Assembly (NCBI GenBank): GCA_002437405.1
Contig: DJPO01000059.1
Coordinates: 28,680-60,225 of the forward strand
Source of the DNA: Opitutia bacterium UBA6410
GTDB lineage: Bacteria; Verrucomicrobiota; Verrucomicrobiia; Opitutales; Intestinicryptomonadaceae
DNA length: 31,546 nucleotides
Direction: 5' to 3'
Below the pieces are notes generated by a model. The model was not told where the DNA came from. It did no database searches and saw only the letters and a list, made by a program, of their open reading frames with translations. The translations under genes and the position numbers were made by a program. Shown piece after piece: positions 26,009 through 31,546 of this stretch (the stretch's first letter is position 1; every line of letters starts with the position of its first letter).

Positions 26009-27406
26009 TTACTGACGGCAGTCGGAGATTTTGCCGTTTACGGCGGCGGCTGCCGCCATGCGGGGGCTCATCAGGACTGTTCTGCCCGTCGGGCTTCCCT
26101 GTCTGCCCTTGAAGTTTCTGTTCGAGGTCGACGCGCAGAGCTGGTCGCCTATCAATTTGTCCGAATTCATCGCAAGGCACATCGAGCACCCAGCCTGTCT
26201 CCATTCAAAACCCGCTTCGCGGAAGATTTTGTCGAGACCCTTTTCTCTTGCGATTTTGTCGATGATTTGCGAACCGGGGACTGCCAGTGCTTTGACGCCC
26301 TTTGCGACTTTCTTGCCCTTGAGGTATTCGGCGGCTTCTTCGAAGTCGGAGAGTCTACCGTTTGTGCACGAGCCGATGAAGACTACGTCTACGGGCGTTC
26401 CCGCAATCGGCTTGCCCGCTTCGAGCTTCATATAGCCGAGCGCGTCGGCGGCTTCCTTGCGCTGCGAGGCGTCGGCGAACGATTCGGGCGCGGGGATATT
26501 TTCGTCGATGAAAATCGCCTGCGAGGGATTGACGCCCCACGTGACGGTGGGCTTGATGTCCGCGCCGTCGAAGTTTACGACGTCGTCGTACGCGCAGCCC
26601 TCGTCGGAGGCGATTGTCTTCCAATATTCAACGGCTTTGTCGAAATCCGCGCCTTTGGGGGCGTAGGGTCTGCCTTTCAGGTAGGCGAAAGTCTTTTCGT
26701 CGGGGTTCATGTAGCCGATTCTCGCGCCGCCCTCGATTGCCATATTGCAGACGGTCATGCGGCCTTCCATCGACATGTCGTCGAAGACCTTTCCGCCGAA
26801 TTCGTAGGCGTATCCGAGCCCGCCGTTAACGCCGAGCTTGCGGATAATGTAGAGCGCGACGTCCTTGGGGTAGACGCCCTTTGCGAGCTCGCCGTTTACG
26901 TTGACCCTGCGAACCTTGAGCTTTTTGAAGGAGAGCGACTGGGTGGCGAGGACGTTGCGGACTTGGCTCGTGCCGATACCGAATGCGATTGCGCCGAATG
27001 CGCCGTGGGTTGCCGTGTGAGAGTCGCCGCAGGCGACGGTCATTCCGGGGTGGATAATGCCCTGTTCGGGCATAACGATATGAATGACGCCCTGCGTGCC
27101 TGCGGTTGTGTCGAAAAATTTGATTCCGAAGTCGGCGCAGTTTTTGCGAATGTGCTGGAGCATTTCGTATGCGCGGGCGTCGGCGTAGGGTTCGGTGCGG
27201 TCGTCTGTGGGAATGATGTGGTCGACCGTCGCGAACGTGCGGTTGGGATATTTAACCCCGAGCTTGAGCGAGCGCAGCATTCCGAAAGCCTGCGGGCTTG
27301 TCACTTCGTGCAGAAGGTGCGTGCCTACCAACAGGAGTGTCGAGCCGTCGGGGAGTTCCTTTACGGCGTGTTTTTGCCAGACTTTTTCAAATAGATTCTG
27401 TTTCAT
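26009..27406 (-). CDS. leuC: 3-isopropylmalate dehydratase large subunit LeuC
   Basis: A 465-residue aconitase-family enzyme that isomerises 2- to 3-isopropylmalate in leucine synthesis. The [4Fe-4S] cluster Cys are C347 (GSCTNGR), C407 and C410 (AGCSMCLAMN). TVACGDSHTATHGAFGAIAFGIG (about 123-145) is the family signature, and VDHIIPTDDR is in place. The enzyme works with the small subunit LeuD, which usually follows directly; here a terminator lies 28 bases downstream and no leuD is in the window, so the partner must be elsewhere. The start is followed upstream by a 213-bp gap to yebC. Confidence 0.96.
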   Translation of the reverse strand: MKQNLFEKVWQKHAVKELPDGSTLLLVGTHLLHEVTSPQAFGMLRSLKLGVKYPNRTFATVDHIIPTDDRTEPYADARAYEMLQHIRKNCADFGIKFFDTTAGTQGVIHIVMPEQGIIHPGMTVACGDSHTATHGAFGAIAFGIGTSQVRNVLATQSLSFKKLKVRRVNVNGELAKGVYPKDVALYIIRKLGVNGGLGYAYEFGGKVFDDMSMEGRMTVCNMAIEGGARIGYMNPDEKTFAYLKGRPYAPKGADFDKAVEYWKTIASDEGCAYDDVVNFDGADIKPTVTWGVNPSQAIFIDENIPAPESFADASQRKEAADALGYMKLEAGKPIAGTPVDVVFIGSCTNGRLSDFEEAAEYLKGKKVAKGVKALAVPGSQIIDKIAREKGLDKIFREAGFEWRQAGCSMCLAMNSDKLIGDQLCASTSNRNFKGRQGSPTGRTVLMSPRMAAAAAVNGKISDCRQ

Positions 27407-27497
27407 ATCGTATTAAAATTTTGTTGCGCTGTTTGTCGCGGGTGTCGGCGCGGCGGGGTGTGGAGCTGTCGAGCTGCGGAATTTTTTTCTCGAAAAT

Positions 27498-27606
27498 CCG
27501 TCCCTTGCGGGGCGGTTTTGCGCCTTTTTTATAAATGACGGGGAAATCCTAACCCCATAAAAAGAGCCTCCCCCGTTGCCGCGCCCCGCTTGGGGCGGGG
27601 GCGGAC
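27498..27606. repeat. GC-rich hairpins in the leuC-yebC gap
   Basis: The 213-bp gap (27407-27619) holds two short hairpins: CCGTCCC-TTGC-GGGGCGG (27498-27515, followed by TTTT on the plus strand) and CGCCCC-GCTT-GGGGCG (27582-27597). A larger imperfect pairing of CCCCCG with CGGGGG encloses the second. On the minus strand a CTCTTTTT run follows, so this may be the yebC terminator. Confidence 0.5.
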
Positions 27607-27619
27607 TGGGCGAACGGCG

Positions 27620-28366
27620 TTATTCGTCGTCGGCGAGAGAGCCGTCGAGGTCGTCGTTCGAGTAGACGTTCTGGACGTCTTCGAGGTCGTCGAGAGCTTC
27701 GGTGAGCTTTACGACTTTTCTTGCGATTTCGGGGTCGGTAATCGAAACGAGGGTATTGGGAATCCACGCGAGTTCCGAGTCTTCCGTTTCAATGCCCGCC
27801 TTTTCGAGGGCGACGCCAACTTGTGCGAAGCTCGCTACGGGGCAGAGAACTTCGAAGTAGTCGCCGTTGTTCTTGATGTCTTCCGCGCCAGCGTCGAGGA
27901 CGCAGTCCATGAGGGCGTCTTCGGTCGTTTTTTCGGTCGAGATGATGAACTGGCCCTGCTTTGTGAAGTTGAACTGGAGCGCGCCGGGGGCTGCGAGGTT
28001 GCCGCCGTTCTTGGTGAAGGTCGAGCGAACGTCGCTTGCCGCGCGGTTTTTGTTGTCGGTCGTTACTTCGACGATAATGCCGATACCGCCGGGGCCGTAG
28101 CCTTCGTAGAGGAGCTGTTCGTAGACAACGCCGGGGAGTTCGCCCGTGCCTTTTTTGATTGCTCTGTCGACGTTGTCGGCAGGCATATTGGCGGCTTTCG
28201 CCTTTTGGATAACCATACGCAGACGTGCGTTGGTGGAGGGATCTCCGCCGCCGTCCTTCGCCGCGAGGGTTAGGTCTTTACTGAGCGCGCTGAAAATCTT
28301 GCCTTTTTTGGCGTCGATAGCGGCCTTGTGTCTTTTCGTTGTTGCCCATTTACTGTGACCGGACAT
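27620..28366 (-). CDS. yebC: YebC/PmpR-family regulator
   Basis: A 248-residue protein of the YebC/PmpR family. The signature start MSGHSKWATTKRHKAAIDAKKGKIF is complete, as are NARLRMVIQKAKAANMPADNVDRAIKKG and YEGYGPGGIGIIVEVTTDNKNRAASDVR. Members were long listed as transcriptional regulators; some are now linked to translation of difficult peptides. The C-terminus is strongly acidic (DDLDGSLADDE). AGGAGAAATAAAC stands before the ATG, a good ribosome-binding site. It follows yidC by 95 bases; a GC-rich hairpin lies downstream. Confidence 0.95.
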   Translation of the reverse strand: MSGHSKWATTKRHKAAIDAKKGKIFSALSKDLTLAAKDGGGDPSTNARLRMVIQKAKAANMPADNVDRAIKKGTGELPGVVYEQLLYEGYGPGGIGIIVEVTTDNKNRAASDVRSTFTKNGGNLAAPGALQFNFTKQGQFIISTEKTTEDALMDCVLDAGAEDIKNNGDYFEVLCPVASFAQVGVALEKAGIETEDSELAWIPNTLVSITDPEIARKVVKLTEALDDLEDVQNVYSNDDLDGSLADDE

Positions 28367-28461
28367 TGTTTATTTCTCCTTTGATTTCGGATTGTGAATC
28401 ACATTTTTTTTGTTTAAGGAAATTTTTTCTTTTTTCCCGTTTTTTGTATGCCGCGCGGAGC

Positions 28462-30441
28462 TTACCGCTTGGGGGGCGTCGAGCGTCCGCCCGGGTTTTT
28501 CTTGCGCGTTTCGTACATCGTGCCTTTGAGGCGGTCGTTTTTCATCTTCTGGCGCGCCTTTGCGGCGTCCTCCCTCGCGATTCTGAGGCGTTCCTTGAGC
28601 GGAAGTTTCTCGAATTCGGGGCCGCGCGCGGCTTGGGCGGCTTGCGCCTGCTCCATTGCCGCCTGCATCTTTTGCATAAAGCTCGGCTTTTCGCGCTTTT
28701 TGAGCACTACTTTGTCCGCGCCCCTGCGCACGATTACCGCCTGAATTATGCCGATGAGGCTCTGAACCGTCCAGTAGAGAACGAGTCCCGACGGGAAGGT
28801 GTAGAAGAACAGTAGCATAATCACGGGCATGAGCTTGAACATCCACGCCTGCGTTTTGTCGGTCGAGGGCGTGGGCGTCAGGTGCATTTGCAGGAAAGTA
28901 ATCGCCGCGTTAATCAGCGGGAGAATGTGCAGCGGAATCCCGAAAATCGAGGGCAGGGCTTCGATTGTGTCGGGGCGCGCGAGGTCGTCAATCCAGAGGA
29001 AGTGCGCGAAGCGAATTTCGCACGAAGTCTGGAGCATATAATATAGACCGATGAAAATCGGCAGCTGAATGAAAATCGGCAGGCACCCCGCGAGCGGATT
29101 TATTCCGTACTCGGAATAGAGCTTCATCGTCTCCTGCTGGACTCTCTTCTGGTCGTCCTTGTACTTTTCGCGGATTTCCTTGAGCGGCTTTTGGAGCTTC
29201 GCCATTCTCTGCGCCGACTTAATCTGAACCGAGGTGAGCGGCCAGATTACCGCGCGCACGATAATCGTGAGAATGATAATCGACCAACCCCAGCCCCAGT
29301 CGGGCGCGAAAGTCGCGACAATCGAGTGAATCCAGTTGAGCAGGCGCGAGAGCGGGCGGCTTACGAAGCCGAACCACCCGTAGTTCATAACCTCTTCCTG
29401 ACCCGCTCCGAGCGAATAGAGCCTGTCAAGCTCCTTCGGGCCGACGTAGTACGAGCCGCCGAGATTCCACGTTTGCCCCGCGTCGAGCGTTTTGGCTTCA
29501 AAGCCCATAAAGCCCGCGACTGCGTTGCGCATGTATTTGTTGGAATCCTTGAGGTTTATCGAAAGGGGAATCGCGTAGCCGCCGTTGGAGGATATGGCTT
29601 CGGGCGTGAAGACCGCCGCGAAGAACTGGTTTTTGACCGACCCCCAGGTTATCGGGTATTCGGAGAGCTTTTCAAAATACTTGGCGCGGCTGCTGCCGAT
29701 GCCCAAAAAGCCGGACGAGTCGACGAATGAGGTCGAGCGCAGGAAGTGGCTCTTGCTCTTGTTGGCGTCGTAGAATACGACCGCGAGGTTGTTGCCATAC
29801 ACGTCGCTTTCGGTAGGCGGAACTGCGCCGAGGCACAGGAAAATTTCGCCGACGGACTGTTTTGTGTCGGTGATGTTTTTTATCGAAGTGGCAGTCGCGA
29901 GAGTGTAGGGCGCGGCGGCGATTTCGGGATTTTCCACGAGCTGGTATTTGCGGACGACTTCGAATTTACCGTCGATTACCGCGCGGTATGTCGCGAAATT
30001 TTTCGAGGAATCGACGAGCTCGAACGTCGCGGAGGTCGGCATGGGGATTTCCCCGTTTTCGCCGAAGGCAAGCCCGAGCGCGGGCGTGCGGGCGTCGATG
30101 TCGTTGAACACGAAAACGTCTTCCGAGCCCTGCGTTTTTGCGTAGTCGCGCAATTCGACGTTCTTAATCGCGCCGCCCTTGTTCGTAAAGTTTATGCGGA
30201 TTTTGTCGTTTTCGAGCGAAAAGATTTTTTCGGGGGGTGCGGGGGTTTTGTCCGTGCTTTTTGCCGCCGTCGGGTTGTCCGATTTCGTCGCAGTCTGGGT
30301 TGCCGCCGCTTTGACCGTCTGTTCGGCGCGGGCTTGGCGCGCGTATTTTTCCGCGGCTGCCTCCTTCTTCGACGAGTCGTACATAAAGAACATCGCCGCC
30401 GCCAAAAGGAGCACTCCTATTATGGTATTTTTTTTGTCCAT
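28462..30441 (-). CDS. yidC: Membrane protein insertase YidC
   Basis: A 659-residue inner-membrane insertase that works alone or with SecYEG to place proteins in the membrane. Residues 5-21 form the first transmembrane anchor. A large periplasmic beta-domain (about 70-365) follows, typical of Gram-negative YidC. The conserved core begins near 395 with WGWGWSIIILTIIVRAVIWPL, where the Arg of the hydrophilic groove is present, then IKSAQRMAKLQKPLKEIREKYKDD and the remaining helices (NPLAGCLPIFIQLPIFIGLYYMLQ; MLLFFYTFPSGLVLYWTVQSLIG). The basic C-terminal tail is long (about 80 residues, Lys/Arg/Ala-rich), as in species where it binds the ribosome. It starts 78 bases after yidD. Confidence 0.97.
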   Translation of the reverse strand: MDKKNTIIGVLLLAAAMFFMYDSSKKEAAAEKYARQARAEQTVKAAATQTATKSDNPTAAKSTDKTPAPPEKIFSLENDKIRINFTNKGGAIKNVELRDYAKTQGSEDVFVFNDIDARTPALGLAFGENGEIPMPTSATFELVDSSKNFATYRAVIDGKFEVVRKYQLVENPEIAAAPYTLATATSIKNITDTKQSVGEIFLCLGAVPPTESDVYGNNLAVVFYDANKSKSHFLRSTSFVDSSGFLGIGSSRAKYFEKLSEYPITWGSVKNQFFAAVFTPEAISSNGGYAIPLSINLKDSNKYMRNAVAGFMGFEAKTLDAGQTWNLGGSYYVGPKELDRLYSLGAGQEEVMNYGWFGFVSRPLSRLLNWIHSIVATFAPDWGWGWSIIILTIIVRAVIWPLTSVQIKSAQRMAKLQKPLKEIREKYKDDQKRVQQETMKLYSEYGINPLAGCLPIFIQLPIFIGLYYMLQTSCEIRFAHFLWIDDLARPDTIEALPSIFGIPLHILPLINAAITFLQMHLTPTPSTDKTQAWMFKLMPVIMLLFFYTFPSGLVLYWTVQSLIGIIQAVIVRRGADKVVLKKREKPSFMQKMQAAMEQAQAAQAARGPEFEKLPLKERLRIAREDAAKARQKMKNDRLKGTMYETRKKNPGGRSTPPKR

Positions 30442-30519
30442 TGTATTGTTCCGCGCGTGTGTGCGCGTAGCTGATATAAAAATAGTATTCCGTCCTTTTT
30501 AAGAAAGGATTGGCGGCAA

Positions 30520-30855
30520 TCAATCTTTTTTAACGTCCGCCGAAAATTTTTTTTGCGCGTCCGCGGCTTCGGGCGGAGGGATTGGATTGCGGCGCAGAAG
30601 CCCGCGCACGGAAAATTTTTCGGGGACGAAGTCGAGCCCGCCCTCGCAGAGCGGATTGCAGCGCATAATTCTGAATGCCCCCATAATGCAGCCTTTTATC
30701 GCGCCGTGCTTTTGAATGGCAATGAGCGTGTATTCCGAGCAGGTCGGGTAAAAGCGGCAGCCAGTGTTGGGCAGCAGATGAATGACGGGCGAAATCGCGA
30801 TTTGGTAAAACCGCACGAGAAGCCAGGCGGGGGTTGCGAGCAGACCCTTGGGCAT
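30520..30855 (-). CDS. yidD: Membrane protein insertion efficiency factor YidD
   Basis: A 111-residue amphipathic protein that assists YidC. The family core CRFYPTCSEYTLIAIQKHG and GAFRIMRCNPLCEGGLDFVP contains all the expected Cys. I chose ATG 30855 (MPKGLLATPAWLLVRFYQ) since it begins just before the first conserved helix and leaves a 22-base gap after rnpA; another in-frame ATG at 30906 would overlap rnpA by 29 bases and add a His/Gly-rich stretch. The C-terminal 30 residues (EAADAQKKFSADVKKD) are an unconserved polar tail, longer than in E. coli. It sits between rnpA and yidC, its classic place. Confidence 0.92.
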   Translation of the reverse strand: MPKGLLATPAWLLVRFYQIAISPVIHLLPNTGCRFYPTCSEYTLIAIQKHGAIKGCIMGAFRIMRCNPLCEGGLDFVPEKFSVRGLLRRNPIPPPEAADAQKKFSADVKKD

Positions 30856-30877
30856 AACGCGTCCGCCGCCGTGTCCG

Positions 30878-31255
30878 TTATGCGCTTGGTGTTTGCAGGG
30901 CGGCATTTTCGGATTGTTTTGAAATCGCCCAGCGCGCCGCCTTGGCGAATTTTTCGTCGAGAGTGCGGAAGGCGAATTTGTCCCAGCCGCGGCGCACGAA
31001 AATTATGATGTCGCAGGGGCGGGCGAAGTCGGGGGCGTTTTTTCTGAAGATTTCGCGCATGACGCGGCGGGCGCGGTTGCGCTCGACGGCGCAGCCGACC
31101 TTTCGGCTCGTGACCACCGCGAGACGGGGGGCGACGAGTCCGTCGGATATGCGCAAATAAAAGACGAAGGCGGAACATTCCGCCTTCGTTGCCTCGGCCT
31201 TTACGAGCCGAAAGTCTTTTGCCAAGCGCAATCTGTTTATTTTACCGAAGCGCAC
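30878..31255 (-). CDS. rnpA: Ribonuclease P protein component RnpA
   Basis: A 125-residue basic protein that binds the RNase P RNA and helps process the 5' ends of tRNA precursors. The RNR motif (VERNRARRVMRE, R59-R61) and the preceding helix and beta-strand pattern are typical. The start codon is GTG (31255), as no ATG is available. It follows rpmH by 15 bases. The C-terminal tail (SKQSENAALQTPSA) goes beyond the fold. It lies in the rpmH-rnpA-yidD-yidC block. Confidence 0.94.
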   Translation of the reverse strand: MRFGKINRLRLAKDFRLVKAEATKAECSAFVFYLRISDGLVAPRLAVVTSRKVGCAVERNRARRVMREIFRKNAPDFARPCDIIIFVRRGWDKFAFRTLDEKFAKAARWAISKQSENAALQTPSA

Positions 31256-31270
31256 GGCTATATAAAATGC

Positions 31271-31408
31271 CTATTTCGTGACGAGACGCTTGCGTCCCTT
31301 TTGTCTGCGAGCGGCGATGACCGAACGGCCGCCACGGGTTTGCATTCTTGCGCGCCATCCGCAACGACGGGCGCGTTTCAATTTGGAGGGTTTATATGTC
31401 GGATTCAT
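31271..31408 (-). CDS. rpmH: Large ribosomal subunit protein bL34
   Basis: A 45-residue, highly basic ribosomal protein. The translation begins MNPTYKPSKLKRARRCGWRA, continues RMQTRGGRSVIAARRQKGRK and ends RLVTK. This matches bL34 throughout; HGFR of E. coli reads CGWR here, and the MNPT start differs from MKRT. The gene leads the rpmH-rnpA-yidD-yidC run. In many bacteria dnaA and the replication origin lie just upstream in the opposite direction, but the window ends 138 bases on. Confidence 0.96.
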   Translation of the reverse strand: MNPTYKPSKLKRARRCGWRARMQTRGGRSVIAARRQKGRKRLVTK

Positions 31409-31433
31409 GATGTGTTAAATTGTTAAAATGCGT

Positions 31434-31462
31434 AATTGAATTTAAAGAATAAAAAAAGTCAA
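31434..31462 (-). promoter_or_regulatory. Possible rpmH promoter
   Basis: On the minus strand TTGACT (31462-31457) lies downstream of an A/T tract (31463-31475, a possible UP element). The best -10 at 17-base spacing is TCAATT, a weak match. Only one promoter-like stretch appears in this AT-rich leader before the bL34 gene. Confidence 0.3.
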
Positions 31463-31478
31463 TATATTTTTTTTTAGA

Positions 31479-31524
31479 GAAGGGGGTCTTGCCCCCTTCG
31501 GCGGGTTGGCTACGCCACCCCGCC
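31479..31524. repeat. Two adjoining GC-rich hairpins at the window edge
   Basis: GAAGGGGG-TCTTG-CCCCCTTC (31479-31499) is followed by GGCGGGTTGGC-TAC-GCCACCCCGCC (31500-31524), whose stem has one mismatch. They resemble the hairpins at 25864-25933 in sequence and in loop composition. The last bases (CCCCCGCTTGGCG) may begin another copy cut by the window end. Confidence 0.6.
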
Positions 31525-31546
31525 TACCCCCGCTTGGCGCGTGAAA

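Noticed and set aside
25991..27394. 467-codon frame antisense to leuC
   Set aside because: leuC on the minus strand has all cluster cysteines and signatures; the antisense product has no family features.
28393..28403. TGTGAATCACA palindrome upstream of yebC
   Set aside because: It recalls CRP half-sites, but the spacing between TGTGA and TCACA is wrong (1 instead of 6 bases), so I do not call it a CRP site.

Overview
The window most likely comes from a Gram-negative member of the PVC group, probably Verrucomicrobiota (Opitutae-like). An outer-membrane porin ending in Phe, LpxA, several lipoproteins and a gapped-type glutamyl-tRNA synthetase show a diderm cell. The lineage itself is inferred from the general look of the proteins (rpmH beginning MNPTYKPSK, Lys/Ala-rich N-terminus on the primary sigma factor, OprP-like porin with a 'LVENGTLTQQEAADI' leader motif), not from any search. 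Nearly all genes are chromosomal housekeeping genes. I see no transposase, phage, tRNA, rRNA or CRISPR array.

Layout. 1-5 kb (+): porin and DASS/SLC13 anion symporter, a terminator, then a secreted GH32-like protein whose three catalytic motifs are all degenerate. 5-9.3 kb (+): YycJ-like metallo-beta-lactamase-fold hydrolase, a large membrane protein with a MotA/ExbB-like C-terminus, lpxA and pdxA, with the last three tightly overlapping. 9.3-12.7 kb (+): the tig-clpP-clpX protein quality-control block. 12.8-14.4 kb (+): Bcr/CflA-type MFS and SMR efflux pair. 14.5-20.4 kb (-): TPR lipoprotein, dnaG, rpoD and a small secreted protein in one close-packed operon. 20.4-23.4 kb (+): DUF362-like protein, Nudix hydrolase, gltX and a strong terminator.

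23.5-26 kb is the least ordinary stretch. Five short genes on the minus strand encode a lipoprotein, a DUF805 protein, a zinc-ribbon/CD225 (IFITM/dispanin-like) protein, a DUF2752 protein and a zinc-ribbon/transmembrane protein. Upstream of them lies about 580 bp without a convincing gene, holding two near-identical palindromes, a degenerate tandem repeat and a run of hairpins. This cassette is the best candidate for an undescribed membrane system.

26-31.5 kb (-): leuC (without leuD beside it), yebC, yidC, yidD, rnpA and rpmH. The rpmH-rnpA-yidD-yidC order is the classic bacterial block that often lies near dnaA/oriC; dnaA is not inside this window.

Notable departures from family norms are loss of three of four zinc ligands in DnaG, loss of the zinc subdomain in GltX, a His-to-Gln change in PdxA, a catalytically dead GH32 homologue, and a strong in-frame internal ribosome-binding site in the MotA-like gene.
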